Positions 34,583 through 43,943 of a stretch of 64,000 bases of DNA are shown here, piece by piece (positions within the stretch are counted from its first letter, which is position 1; each line of letters begins with the position of its first letter). A program made the translations under genes and the position numbers. The stretch is from Leptolyngbya sp. PCC 6406 (lineage in GTDB: Bacteria > Cyanobacteriota > Cyanobacteriia > Phormidesmidales > Phormidesmidaceae): positions 4,519,409 through 4,583,408 of the forward strand of contig NZ_KI913949.1 in assembly GCF_000332095.2 (NCBI RefSeq). Reading direction: 5' to 3'. The notes beneath the pieces were generated by a model. It saw only the letters and a program-made list of their open reading frames with translations. It had not been told where the DNA came from and ran no database searches.

Positions 34583-35629
34583 CTAGACTCCTCCTGCGGT
34601 ACGCCGTTGATGCAGCAGCCAGATAAACACCGGAGCCCCCAGCATGGCGGTCACTACGCCAACGGGCAGTTCCACTGGCCCCGTGCGGGCGATCAGATCC
34701 GCCCCCGCCAGCACCAGCGCTCCCCCCAGCACCGAGAAGGGCAACACGAGGCGATAATCTGTGCCCACCAAGAGCCTGACGCCATGGGGCACAATCAACC
34801 CAACGAACCCCACCAGCCCAGCCACGCTCACCGCCCCCGCCGCCAGCAGCGTGGCCACCGTGCCAATTAAGATCCGCGATCGCCCCAGGGAAGTCCCCAG
34901 TCCGGTCGCCAGGTCATCCCCCAAACTGAGTAGGTTCACCTGGCGCGCCAGCAAGCAGCCCGCCACCAGCGCCACCACTATCAGCGGCCCCACCAGCCTC
35001 ACCTCCGTCCAGCCCCGACCATTGAGACTGCCAATCAGCCAGTTCAGAGCCGCCTGGATTTGACCATCGGGGGAGAGCAGTAGCAAAAGGGACTGAATCG
35101 CCCCAAAAAAGGAGCTAAAGGCCACTCCCCCCAGAATTAAGCGCTCGATGGAAAGGGTGGTTCCGGTGCGGGCCAAGAGGTACACCAAGAAGGTGGTCAC
35201 TACGGCCCCTAGCCACGCCCCTAGGGGCACCCAGATCTGCACCAATCCCACCCCCACCGTGAGCACCACCATCAAGCCCGCTCCGGCGGAAATTCCCAAC
35301 AGAAAGGGGCTGGCCAAGCCATTCCGCAGCATCCCCTGCAACAGGGCTCCCGCCAACCCCAACGCGGCCCCCACTAACAGGGCCGCTAGTACCCTGGGCA
35401 AGCGCAAGTCCCAAAAAATGGTTTGAGACAGGGTATCTCCCCGGCGCAGCGCCGCCGCTGCTAGCTCCCCCCAGGTCAAGGCAACGGAACCCTGGGTTAA
35501 GGACAGAAAGAGAATGATCCCCAAGCTCCCCAGCAGCAGGACGGCGGCCAACAACACCCGCTGGTGGCGGGATTGGGAGGGGCGCAAGGGTTGCGGTGAG
35601 GGGGCGATCATTGTCGTCATAGTCGTCAC
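34583..35629 (-). CDS. FecCD-family ABC permease
   Basis: A 348-residue permease with about ten spans. FecCD signatures: DLRLPRVLAALLVGAALGLA, then GALLQGMLRNGLASPFLLGI, and the C-terminal coupling part (VGFVGLIVPHGVRLLVGTDY). A single permease gene implies a homodimer. It is the first gene of the operon permease-ATPase-receptor-binding proteins-VTT. Confidence 0.9.
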   Translation of the reverse strand: MTTMTTMIAPSPQPLRPSQSRHQRVLLAAVLLLGSLGIILFLSLTQGSVALTWGELAAAALRRGDTLSQTIFWDLRLPRVLAALLVGAALGLAGALLQGMLRNGLASPFLLGISAGAGLMVVLTVGVGLVQIWVPLGAWLGAVVTTFLVYLLARTGTTLSIERLILGGVAFSSFFGAIQSLLLLLSPDGQIQAALNWLIGSLNGRGWTEVRLVGPLIVVALVAGCLLARQVNLLSLGDDLATGLGTSLGRSRILIGTVATLLAAGAVSVAGLVGFVGLIVPHGVRLLVGTDYRLVLPFSVLGGALVLAGADLIARTGPVELPVGVVTAMLGAPVFIWLLHQRRTAGGV

Positions 35630-36014
35630 TCAAGGAGCCATAATGGCTGAAGGTACGCTTATTGCAAACCAATGTCAAGTTAACAGGGTTGTAGGATTTG
35701 CCAAAATTTAGCTTCAGCTCTCAGGGCAAGGGGAACAGCATGGCCAAGTCCTGTACCTTGGCGATTCCACGCATCCTTAACAAGGGTCTCAATCGGGACA
35801 TTTTTCATCTCTCTTCACAGGCTAAAACCCTTGCAATCTCGTTGTCGCTTTCGGGCAAAACTGGATTCTTCGAAGAATTCCCTAGGACACAACTCATGTC
35901 AACACTCAGGCTTGGCACCCTTACGCTTGATCTTTTGGCGAAATCAATCTAGAGTCTGATGAGAAAATAAGTCATCAAAGATGGCATTCATCTTCATTTA
36001 GAAAGAGCTTTGCC
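35630..36014. other. Divergent control region of the uptake locus
   Basis: About 385 bp between the permease (leftward) and the small membrane genes (rightward). It should hold both promoters. I looked for a Fur-type AT palindrome and a cobalamin riboswitch box and saw neither convincingly. The frame at 35698-35952 has no protein-like character. Confidence 0.5.
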
Positions 36015-36275
36015 ATGGCGCTTTCTCGCGATTGTCTACAACAGCACCTTCGGGGACAGGTACTCACCCAGCGTTGGGCCATTTTTGGCGTTTTGGGCGT
36101 GACCGGACTGCACCTGGGCCTGATGCCAATCATGGGCTGGACTTCAGCTCAGATGCCGGATGTCACCAGTTGCGATCGCATTCAGCTCATGGTGCTCTCC
36201 CCAGAGGTAAATCCTGCCGCTGAGCCGTTGGCAAGCCTGTCTCTCTCCGGAAACCATCTCCAGAAATCACCATGA
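36015..36275 (+). CDS. Small membrane-associated protein
   Basis: An 86-residue protein with one hydrophobic span (about 20-40: QRWAIFGVLGVTGLHLGLMP). The start is ATG 36015, with AAAGAG upstream. Its stop overlaps the next small gene (ATGA at 36272-36275). I recognise no family. Its position, divergent from the permease and upstream of the DUF3386 gene, suggests part of the metal-uptake group. Confidence 0.45.
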   Translation: MALSRDCLQQHLRGQVLTQRWAIFGVLGVTGLHLGLMPIMGWTSAQMPDVTSCDRIQLMVLSPEVNPAAEPLASLSLSGNHLQKSP

Positions 36276-36379
36276 GTTCAACGTTTGATCCGTCTCGCTG
36301 GGATCACTGGATGGTCATTGTCTGTGCGATCGCTGTTTCAGCCTGGGGACTATGGCAATCCCATCGCACCCACCTTTGA
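36272..36379 (+). CDS. Very small single-span membrane protein
   Basis: 35 residues: MSSTFDPSRWDHWMVIVCAI then AVSAWGLWQSHRTHL. One transmembrane helix spans about residues 13-27, followed by a basic end. It overlaps the preceding gene by 4 nt, a coupling signal that argues it is real despite its size. Unknown function. Confidence 0.45.
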   Translation: MSSTFDPSRWDHWMVIVCAIAVSAWGLWQSHRTHL

Positions 36380-36504
36380 CAGCCATAGTGCGATCGCGTT
36401 TTTGTCCCGTGATCTTGTCCAGAGGCGGATCCTATCCAGCTCAATTTCCCTATTGAGCCGATCTTTCTATCCCCTCTTGTTTTCACCTCTACTGGAGCAA
36501 CACC

Positions 36505-37152
36505 ATGCCTCAAACCTTGACCGCCCAGGATCTATTTCGCGCCGCCTACGAAAACCGCTACACCTGGGATGCTCAATTCCCTGGCTATCGGGCCGATGTC
36601 ACACTTGAGGATGACCACAGTATCCACAGGGGCCAAATTCAGGTTGCTCCAGACCTCAAGTTTGAGGTGTTTAATGTTGAAGATCCAACAGCCCAGCGCA
36701 TGATCAAAAGCCAGATCTGGGAAATTACAATTCATCGGGTTCGCCATAGCTTTGAAGAAACCCATGGTGACAATACCTTTGAAATTGGCAAGACCGATGA
36801 CACGGGAGCCGTGGAAATCTTGGTGGGAGGAGCCGCCATGGGCAACCGCTATAAGGTTCGAGACAATACCGTCTGTTTTGTCCATCGTGCCATTCGGGAT
36901 GTGATCGTCAATATTCACACCTTCGACACCCTAGAAACCGAGGCGGGTTACCTATCTACGGGCTACCGTTCCCTTTACCTAGATCCAGAAACCGGCCTGA
37001 CAAAAGGTGCAGAAACCATCTTTGAAGATACCTTTGAACAGGTGGGGGGATACTATCTGCTGACTCGCCGCTGTATCCGCACCGAGGAGGCGGGTCAGCC
37101 CAAAATAACGACGCTGCTATTCTCTAACCTGAGCTTACTGCCAAGACCCTAG
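36505..37152 (+). CDS. DUF3386 protein
   Basis: A 215-residue soluble protein of a family I know from cyanobacteria and some plants: TAQDLFRAAYENRYTWDAQF, FPGYRADVTLEDD, and VNIHTFDTLETEAGYLSTGY. It has no catalytic motif I can name and no signal peptide. ATG 36505 is preceded by CTGGAGCAAC. It sits beside the TonB/FecCD locus, so a role in iron or chelate handling is a guess from context. Confidence 0.75.
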   Translation: MPQTLTAQDLFRAAYENRYTWDAQFPGYRADVTLEDDHSIHRGQIQVAPDLKFEVFNVEDPTAQRMIKSQIWEITIHRVRHSFEETHGDNTFEIGKTDDTGAVEILVGGAAMGNRYKVRDNTVCFVHRAIRDVIVNIHTFDTLETEAGYLSTGYRSLYLDPETGLTKGAETIFEDTFEQVGGYYLLTRRCIRTEEAGQPKITTLLFSNLSLLPRP

Positions 37153-37665
37153 AGACCATCAGGTCAGGCAAAGTAGGGGTATAGGCTGACGGCATTCCAG
37201 TCAGCCCCCTACCAGGAGTTGCGGGGCTGGGCTATTGGCTGCGTCGCCGTCAGGGTCATGGAGGTAGGGGCGCGGTTTCCGCGCCCAATGCAGGAGGTGA
37301 CAGGTGGTAGATTTGAATTTTGAATTTTGAATTTTGAATTTTGAATTTTGAATTTTGAATTTTGAATTTTGAATTTTGAATTCAATTTCCCGTAGGGGCA
37401 ATCCCTTGCCTGTCCTGTTCGCGTAGCGGCTCCGGAGGAGCAACGAAGCCGTATAGCCCTTCGGGCAATAGCCTCCGGCATGGCTACGCTAAGGCTAACG
37501 CTAGGGCGGAGCCTGCCCAGAGGGCATAGGATGGTTGCCCTTGTTGCCCGGTGACCCGTGTGGGGGTAAATCCCGTAGGGGCGGGTTTAGCTCGTGTGAG
37601 ATGCGATTACCCTGGCTACCTTCCGGTATTTTGGCAAAGACTACTTAAAAGTCTACTTAGCCGTT
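37153..37665. other. Intergenic stretch with heptamer tract and REP-like motifs
   Basis: About 510 bp. It includes GGGGCGCGGTTTCCGCGCCC (37268-37287), the TTTTGAA tract (37313-37381) and a CTTCGGGCAATAG/CATGGCTACGCTAAGG cluster (37458-37500). The overlapping leftward frames rich in K-F-K-I-Q-N-S are translations of the heptamer and are not genes. Confidence 0.6.
37313..37381. repeat. Heptanucleotide tandem repeat (TTTTGAA)n
   Basis: About nine copies of TTTTGAA in a row. Short tandem heptamers are a known feature of cyanobacterial genomes. A looser version (CTAATTTTGAATT) recurs at 44992-45027. Confidence 0.9.
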
Positions 37666-38175
37666 ATGTCGCGCGACTCAAAGAAAACCAATGCGGCACG
37701 TATCTTGGATCGCCTGGGGATTTCCTATGTCCTCCTGACCTATGAGGTAGATCTTGCTGAACTTGGGGCGGAACGGGCGGCGGAGAAGCTGGGGTTGCCC
37801 CCGGAACAGGTCTTCAAAACGTTGGTGGCGCGGGGCGATCGCACGGGGGTCTGCCTCGCGGTGATTCCTGCTGCGGCCCGTCTAGATCTCAAGGCATTGG
37901 CGCAGTTAAGGTGCGATCGCAAAATCGATACCGTCCCCCTAAAGGAGGTGCAAGGTTTAACGGGCTATATTCGGGGTGGCGTCACCGCCCTAGGCTGCAA
38001 AAAAGCCTATCCCGTGTACCTAGACGCCTTGGCTCAGAGACAGGAGCATATCGCGGTATCGGCGGGAAAGCGAGGGCAAATGCTGTGGTTGACCCCAGAG
38101 GACTACATCCGGGGAACTGGGGCCACAGTGGGAAAGCTGAGTGATGCGGAATCCGATGTGTTATTCAGAGGTTAA
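37666..38175 (+). CDS. ybaK: YbaK/EbsC-type aminoacyl-tRNA deacylase
   Basis: A 169-residue editing enzyme: KKTNAARILDRLGISYVLLT, then PPEQVFKTLVARGDRTGVCL, and the loop GYIRGGVTALGCKKAYPVYL. It removes cysteine wrongly attached to tRNA-Pro. The conserved Lys of VFKTLV is present. Start ATG 37666. Confidence 0.88.
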   Translation: MSRDSKKTNAARILDRLGISYVLLTYEVDLAELGAERAAEKLGLPPEQVFKTLVARGDRTGVCLAVIPAAARLDLKALAQLRCDRKIDTVPLKEVQGLTGYIRGGVTALGCKKAYPVYLDALAQRQEHIAVSAGKRGQMLWLTPEDYIRGTGATVGKLSDAESDVLFRG

Positions 38176-38350
38176 CAATTAGAGCGGCAATCCTTAACCT
38201 TGGGATCTTCTAGCCTTAAGGCTAGGCCGACAAGATGCTGACAGGCTTAGTTCTAAGGGACGTGTCTTAGCGATCAGGCGCAATCAGACACACCCTATAG
38301 ACCAGGTTCTGCTTCAGTCCAGATCCAAACCCAGCATCTTACCCCCTCTT

Positions 38351-39106
38351 ATGGCATGGAACCGAAGCCATCCCCATCATGCAACGCCATCCATAGGTCA
38401 GAGCCACCACATTCTTGTGGTCGATGATGAGGATTTAATTCGGGAGACCGTGGCCATGGCCCTTCAGGATGAAGGGTATGCGGTTTCTGTAGCGGAAAAC
38501 GGAGCCACAGCCCTAGAACTGTTGATCAGTTCTGCACCCTCCCCCCTTCCTTCCCCCTTTGATCTCGCGATTCTGGATCTAATGCTACCGGGCGTCAATG
38601 GTTTAGATCTGTGTCGCATGATTCGCCATCAAAATCTAGACATCCCCATTCTGATTTTGAGCGCTCGGGCTAGCGAGACAGATCGCGTGGTGGGGTTGGA
38701 AGTGGGGGCCGATGATTATCTGGCCAAGCCCTTTGGCATGAGGGAATTGGTGGCCCGGACCCGTGCCCTCCTACGCCGCTATCGCCGCACCCCCAGCCAG
38801 CCCGAGGTCGCAGTCCTCGTCTATCGCGACATTACCCTCCATCTGAACGAGATGCAGGTGATGCTCCAAGGGCAGGAGGTCGCCCTCTCCCCCAAGGAAT
38901 TTCGCATTTTGGAGCTGTTTATGGGCCAGCCCAATCGGGTCTGGAGTCGGGAAGAGCTGATCGACCATGTCTGGGGACCGGATTTTGTGGGCGATCGCAA
39001 AACGGTGGATGTCCACATCCGTTGGCTGCGGGAAAAAATTGAACGAGACCCCAGTTCCCCGGAATACATCATCACCCTCCGAGGGTTTGGCTATCGATTT
39101 GGGTAG
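38351..39106 (+). CDS. OmpR-family response regulator
   Basis: A 251-residue regulator. The receiver domain (about 20-138) has the acidic pair Asp25/Asp26, phosphoacceptor Asp76 (AILDLMLPG) and Lys126 (YLAKPFG). The winged-helix domain (160-250) has SPKEFRILELFMGQPNRVWS, DVHIRWLREKIE and the IITLRGFGYRFG end. The overall look is close to cyanobacterial SphR-like regulators, but I would not assign the gene. No histidine kinase is adjacent. Confidence 0.9.
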   Translation: MAWNRSHPHHATPSIGQSHHILVVDDEDLIRETVAMALQDEGYAVSVAENGATALELLISSAPSPLPSPFDLAILDLMLPGVNGLDLCRMIRHQNLDIPILILSARASETDRVVGLEVGADDYLAKPFGMRELVARTRALLRRYRRTPSQPEVAVLVYRDITLHLNEMQVMLQGQEVALSPKEFRILELFMGQPNRVWSREELIDHVWGPDFVGDRKTVDVHIRWLREKIERDPSSPEYIITLRGFGYRFG

Positions 39107-39151
39107 AGATTGGGTTAGGAACCCGGATCCTTAATAATGTGCAATTCTTGT

Positions 39152-39257
39152 GGGTCAGGCATCTTGCCTGAGTATGGACAGCCGGGACGGCTATCCCACG
39201 TTATGGGTCAGGCATCTTGCCTGAGCATGGACAGCCGGGACGGCTATCCCACGTTAT
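39152..39257. repeat. 53-bp tandem duplication
   Basis: 39152-39204 is repeated at 39205-39257 with one change (GAGTATGG against GAGCATGG). Each unit contains two inverted pairs: CAGGCATCTTGCCTG and AGCCGGGACGGCT. It lies between two converging genes, so the stems could act as transcription terminators. Confidence 0.9.
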
Positions 39258-39284
39258 TTGGTCTCTACTCCTGAGAAGCTCTGC

Positions 39285-40076
39285 CTACCCCGGAGCCCGT
39301 TGCCAGCCGTGTTCTACCGCCTCCGCCTCCGAGCAAAACCACCGCTCTCCATGCTCTGGGCTGATGTTCGTAATGTCGTAATCCCGCATTCCCGGCATAT
39401 GGTAGAGCCGTTTGCCGCTACTGATCGAGATATTACCTTTGACATTGCAGTCGTTTAGGGTCGTATCAACCACAGGCGGTTCAACCACAGGCGGTTCAAC
39501 CGCAGGGGGATTAGCCGGGGTGGGATTAGCCGGGGTGGGATTAGTCGCCTGAGGTTTAGCCTGGACAGGGGGCTCAGGAGTTGCAGCGGGTGTAGGGCTG
39601 GCATTCGCAACGGGGACTTCGGCGGGGGTGGAGACCTGCGCGTTAGTGGCTGGAGATGTAGCGGTACGGGGTTCTAGAAACATCACAGCCGAAATCAGCG
39701 CGATGATGCCTCCAACGAAGGCAAATCCTACCAAAAAGGGTAGGCCCGAGGCTCGTTTAGCTGGCTTTTGGGATGAGACGGACGTTTGACGATAGGGAAC
39801 TGTTTTGACGAATTTAGAGGGTTTAATGACTTGAACGGTGGGGGTTTCGACGCCTTGGATGGTGGCATTGATGGCGCGAATTTTGCCACCGGGCTGTACT
39901 TGTAACTCATAGATGATGGTGTCGCCCACTTCGGGACGACGGATCCCTGGAGGCAGAGCGGAGATATGGAGAAAAATATCTTTATTGGCTTCGGTGGCGG
40001 CGATGAAGCCAAAGCCCCGATCATCTTTCCAAGCTTTGAGTCTGCCTTGATGTTTCACTAGCGGTAGGGGGTACAA
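39285..40076 (-). CDS. Cold-shock domain, membrane span and C-terminal cysteine domain fusion
   Basis: A 263-residue protein. A cold-shock nucleic-acid-binding domain fills residues 8-70 (GRLKAWKDDRGFGFIAATEA, DIFLHISALPPG). A membrane helix lies near 111-134 (LPFLVGFAFVGGIIALISAV). A Pro/Ala/Thr-rich linker follows (137-205; the DNA repeats GGTTCAACC and GGATTAGCC units). The C-terminal domain (207-263) has DCNVKGNISISSGKRLYHMP and GERWFCSEAEAVEHGWQRAP, the sort of module sometimes called sunset. RNA binding at the inner face, with the C-terminal domain outside, is an inference. Confidence 0.8.
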   Translation of the reverse strand: MYPLPLVKHQGRLKAWKDDRGFGFIAATEANKDIFLHISALPPGIRRPEVGDTIIYELQVQPGGKIRAINATIQGVETPTVQVIKPSKFVKTVPYRQTSVSSQKPAKRASGLPFLVGFAFVGGIIALISAVMFLEPRTATSPATNAQVSTPAEVPVANASPTPAATPEPPVQAKPQATNPTPANPTPANPPAVEPPVVEPPVVDTTLNDCNVKGNISISSGKRLYHMPGMRDYDITNISPEHGERWFCSEAEAVEHGWQRAPG

Positions 40077-40277
40077 CGGATTGGTGATGAAAGCCGCGCG
40101 TTCTGGGGAAATGCTTCTACAATGACAACACCTTTTCCCTGTGCCCTAGGATGCCATGACGTAAGGGGGCTTCCCTCTTGACGGCTACGTTACAACCGTA
40201 ACACCTGGGGATTACTGCCCTGTCATTGCCTTGTCAGGGATCTGCTTCCTCCCGCTTGTCTGGGCAGAATTTATCCT

Positions 40278-42095
40278 ATGGCTCGCTCTTCTCCGACTCC
40301 TCTACCCAGAACGCCTCGTCCCCGCATTCGGCTGGTGCCTTTGGGGTGGTTTTGGCCCCTGTTTTGGGGGGGACTGATGGTGGGGTCGGGGGCGGTGGGG
40401 TTGTGGGCCTTGGCTTGGCTGACCCAGATTCCGCCTTTACCGGACTGTACGGAGATTTCCCGGTTTAGTTCCGACAGCGATCGCCTAATCTGTGCTGAAA
40501 CCCAAATGCAGTCCGCCAGTCCCCAGGACTTGATTCAGGCGATCGCACTCATTGCGGACTGGCGCGACAGCCATCCCCTCTACGAAGATGCACTGCCGAT
40601 TTTGACTGAGGCTTCCCAACGGTTATTGCAACGGGCCACGGCTACGATGCATGGGGGCGATTTAGAGCGGGCGGTCGAGCTAGCAAATGCGATTCCCCTA
40701 GAGACGCCTCTGCGGGCCAAGGCCCAAGGTGCTATCTGGAACTGGCGGCAGGAATGGGAGCAAGCCCAAGCGATTGAGACGACGGTGACGGCGGCGATCG
40801 CGGCCCAGAATTGGTCCCAGGCCCAGGACAGTCTGCAACAGCTCAAGTCTCTGGACAGTGACTATTGGCTAGCAACACGCTTTGGGGAATTGGAGCAGGC
40901 GATTGACCAGGAGCGGGCAGCCTGGAGCCAGCTTAAGCAGGCCCGTGCTTTGGCAGATTCTGGCGACCCGGAGGAATTGGGGGAAGCGCTGACTCTGGCC
41001 CAGCAGGTGCGCCTGACGAGTGCGGCTTGGGGGGAGGCCAAACGAGATATTGATCGCTGGAGTCATAATTTACTGCTCTATAGCTTTCAGCGCTGGGAGT
41101 TGGGGGATATCGATGGGGCGGTGGCGGCGGTGCAGAAGGTGCCGCCGGACCCGACTCTGGCTCCTGAAGCCCAGGATTTAATCCTCTTTAGCCATGCCCA
41201 GCGGCTGGCGGCCCAGGCCACCACCCAACACCCCACCTATCTCCAGTTGTTCTATTTAATGGAGGCGATTCGGGCGGCGGAGACAATTGCTTCCGGTAGC
41301 CCCTTCTATGCTGCCGCCCAGGACTCCCAGGCGGATTGGTACGCCCAGCTCATGGATCTGCGGATGCTGAAGTTGGCGGATGCGATCGCGGGTTTAGGAC
41401 AACCCTGGGCCTTTCGCTATGCCACCGATCTGGCTCTCACGGTGCAGCCCGAGCGACCCCGCCGGATTCAGGCCCAAACCCTGATTGCCCATTGGCAGGC
41501 GGAGATTGAGCGCAGTCAAGACCGGCCCTACCTGATTCGGGCCAATCGACTGGCCCAGGCGGGAACCATCCCTGCCCTGCGTGCTGCCATTACGGAAGCC
41601 AGTACCATTGCCCTGGGACGGGCGCTACGCCTAGAGGCCCAGACCCGAATTGCCACTTGGTTGAGTCAGATTGAGGTGATTCAGGATCAGCCCATTTTGA
41701 CTGAGGCCAATACTCTGGCAGCAGCGGGCAAGCTCCGGGAAGCCATTGAGGCCGTTGGCAAAATTCAGCCCGATCGTGCCCTCTATGATCAGGCTCAGAC
41801 CATGGCCCAGGACTGGACCCGCACGCTACAAATTCGTGAGGATGGTCCTATCTTGGCCCAGGCTAAGGAGCTGGCTTATCAAGGTTCCCTCACCGCTGCC
41901 ATTAACCTGGCTTCCCAAATCGGTTCTGGTCGTGCACTCTACGGTGAGGCCCGGAATGCGATCGCACTATGGCAGGCAGAGAGAGACTATATTTGGTCCT
42001 TAGAAGACTCCAGTACTGCGGCCTCTGGTGAGGGGTCAGGGGACACCGCCGATGAGGGGGGTTCCCAGAACAGTGCCGCTGATGATTTCCCATGA
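40278..42095 (+). CDS. Membrane-anchored helical-repeat protein
   Basis: A 605-residue protein. One N-terminal span (about 22-48, FWPLFWGGLMVGSGAVGLWA) is followed by an extracytoplasmic helical-repeat region (80-575) resembling degenerate TPR units: repeated A..LA..G....A...A..I phrases, such as ANTLAAAGKLREAIEAVGKI and AKELAYQGSLTAAINLASQI. An acidic Gly/Ser tail ends it. It overlaps the DUF3685 gene start by 4 nt, so the two are coupled. The function is unknown; a periplasmic scaffold fits. Confidence 0.7.
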   Translation: MARSSPTPLPRTPRPRIRLVPLGWFWPLFWGGLMVGSGAVGLWALAWLTQIPPLPDCTEISRFSSDSDRLICAETQMQSASPQDLIQAIALIADWRDSHPLYEDALPILTEASQRLLQRATATMHGGDLERAVELANAIPLETPLRAKAQGAIWNWRQEWEQAQAIETTVTAAIAAQNWSQAQDSLQQLKSLDSDYWLATRFGELEQAIDQERAAWSQLKQARALADSGDPEELGEALTLAQQVRLTSAAWGEAKRDIDRWSHNLLLYSFQRWELGDIDGAVAAVQKVPPDPTLAPEAQDLILFSHAQRLAAQATTQHPTYLQLFYLMEAIRAAETIASGSPFYAAAQDSQADWYAQLMDLRMLKLADAIAGLGQPWAFRYATDLALTVQPERPRRIQAQTLIAHWQAEIERSQDRPYLIRANRLAQAGTIPALRAAITEASTIALGRALRLEAQTRIATWLSQIEVIQDQPILTEANTLAAAGKLREAIEAVGKIQPDRALYDQAQTMAQDWTRTLQIREDGPILAQAKELAYQGSLTAAINLASQIGSGRALYGEARNAIALWQAERDYIWSLEDSSTAASGEGSGDTADEGGSQNSAADDFP

Positions 42096-43927
42096 CCGTA
42101 CTTCCCCTAAATTTATTTCTGGTTGATGAGGATCCCGTCTTTCGGCTGGGGTTACGGATTTGGCTGGAGCAGCGGCCCGAGTTTGCCATTGCCGGGGAGG
42201 CCAGTACCGCTGAGGAAACTCTGACCCAGTTGACGAATCTACGGGCGGCGGCGGTCTCGGTGCAGGCGGATGCTGCGGCGATGGTCAGAGACCAATCCCA
42301 AGGGACCATCGCGGGACCGGAAATCACGGGGGTAGATGTGGTGATTCTAGACCTGGGGCTAGGGCTGGGCGATCCAGAACAACTGCCGGGACTGCGCCTC
42401 TGTGGCGATCTCAAGACCCGCTTTCCCGACTTGCCTATTCTGGTGCTGAGTGCCCAGGGGGATCCGGTGCTGCAAGCGGCAGCCCAGGCCATGGGGGCCG
42501 ATGGCTTTGGCCTGCGGGGATTGCCGGTACGGGATCTGGCGATGCTGATTCAGCACACGGCCCAGAGAACGGTGCCTACCCCCGCCCTTAACGATCCGCC
42601 GGAGGAAACCCGCCCTCGTTCTGGCTGGGTAAATCCCCTGGTGGCACTGCGGCGATCGGGATTGGCTCAGATTGCCACTGCGATCGCAGAAGTAGAGACC
42701 GAACAGGCCCAAGCCTCCCTTTGGTATAGACCAGTGTTGCAAGGCCGTCACCGGGAACTGCGGGCGGCCCGCTGGCTGGTGACCCGGATTCTACCGGAAG
42801 CCCCTGCCGCTGCCTCGGGTTTCCAATCTTCATCCTCGACATCCATGCCCCCGGCATCCATCCCGGCCATGATTGCGCCCCCCTCAACGGCATCATCTCC
42901 CTTGAGTCAATCGAGCTCCTCGGGGACAGCGATGCCCATGGCCATTACAGCGGTGACCAACGGACGCACCCGAGTTTGCGAGGCGGTGTTTCGCAAGCTG
43001 CAATATTCCCTCGACAACCAGAGCGATATTCCCCTGGAAATCGACATTCTGCGAGTCGAAAAGCGGCGGGAGTTGCTGTACCTGCTGCTGCGGGCCTTTG
43101 AGGATGTTCTGGACGATTTGGCCCAAGCCCAGCTCCCCCCCGGCCAGGTGGCTACCAAGGCTCCCACCCTGCTGCGGGATTTGTGGCTAACGGGGCTGAC
43201 GGATTTTTTTGGCCGCTACTACACCGCCACCGACAGCGACCTAGAGGGGCCGATGGTGGAGGTGCTGCGGCAGGAGGAGGCGACGGTGAAGCAGGGAATT
43301 TTAGCCCCAATTCCCGGTGTGGCGGATCTGGTGGGGCACCTGCTGTTTCAAGACTCGGTGGTGGTGGACGGGACCGCCTACATCGCCACGGCTCCTGAGG
43401 CACTGCGCCGCAGCCAATTACTGTTGGAGAACCTGTTGATTCAGGTGGCCTGTGGCGTGATTCAGCCGCTGCTAAACCGTTGCGCCGATACGGAATCCTT
43501 TAAGCGCACTCTCTACCAGCGGCGGATGATGTCCAGCCGCGACATTGCCCGGTTTCGCAATGATTTGTCTTGGCGCTATCGTTGGCAGCGCTGGGTGTCG
43601 GAACCTAAGGCTATCTTTGAGAGCCAGCACCAACTTTTTGCCTTTGCGCCGGAGGGGATTCAGACCCAGTGGATCTATGCGCCTCGACAGGCGGAGTTGG
43701 AGACTCTGTCGGGGGTGCAGTATACCCTCACCCTGGCGATGGAGGCGCGGGATGCCATCTCTCCTCGGCTGCGGGCCGCGATCGCGTTTGTCGGTAGTGG
43801 TGTCGTCTATGTCCTGACGGAGGTGGTGGGGCGCGGCATTGGCTTGGTGGGGCGCGGCATCCTCAAGGGGGTCGGCAGCGCTTGGCAGGAGGGTCGCCTG
43901 AGATCGCGATCGCGGGATGAGGTTTAG
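42092..43927 (+). CDS. Response-regulator-like DUF3685 (Ycf55-type) protein
   Basis: A 611-residue protein. A receiver-like N-terminus (about 6-165) keeps the acidic entry (VDEDP) and the phosphoacceptor-like Asp87 (VVILDLGLG), but the Lys position reads FGLRGLPV, so classic phosphosignalling is doubtful. The rest (about 200-590) is the DUF3685 helical domain of cyanobacteria and red-algal plastids (ycf55), with VCEAVFRKLQYSLDNQSDIP and VQYTLTLAMEARDAI. A Ser/Pro-rich linker lies at 245-285. Coupled to the upstream helical-repeat gene. Confidence 0.78.
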   Translation: MTVLPLNLFLVDEDPVFRLGLRIWLEQRPEFAIAGEASTAEETLTQLTNLRAAAVSVQADAAAMVRDQSQGTIAGPEITGVDVVILDLGLGLGDPEQLPGLRLCGDLKTRFPDLPILVLSAQGDPVLQAAAQAMGADGFGLRGLPVRDLAMLIQHTAQRTVPTPALNDPPEETRPRSGWVNPLVALRRSGLAQIATAIAEVETEQAQASLWYRPVLQGRHRELRAARWLVTRILPEAPAAASGFQSSSSTSMPPASIPAMIAPPSTASSPLSQSSSSGTAMPMAITAVTNGRTRVCEAVFRKLQYSLDNQSDIPLEIDILRVEKRRELLYLLLRAFEDVLDDLAQAQLPPGQVATKAPTLLRDLWLTGLTDFFGRYYTATDSDLEGPMVEVLRQEEATVKQGILAPIPGVADLVGHLLFQDSVVVDGTAYIATAPEALRRSQLLLENLLIQVACGVIQPLLNRCADTESFKRTLYQRRMMSSRDIARFRNDLSWRYRWQRWVSEPKAIFESQHQLFAFAPEGIQTQWIYAPRQAELETLSGVQYTLTLAMEARDAISPRLRAAIAFVGSGVVYVLTEVVGRGIGLVGRGILKGVGSAWQEGRLRSRSRDEV

Positions 43928-43943
43928 ATAGGCAAAATCAGCC

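Noticed and set aside
37201..37481. Leftward frames rich in K-F-K-I-Q-N-S
   Set aside because: These are translations of the TTTTGAA heptamer tract; all frames of such a tract stay open.
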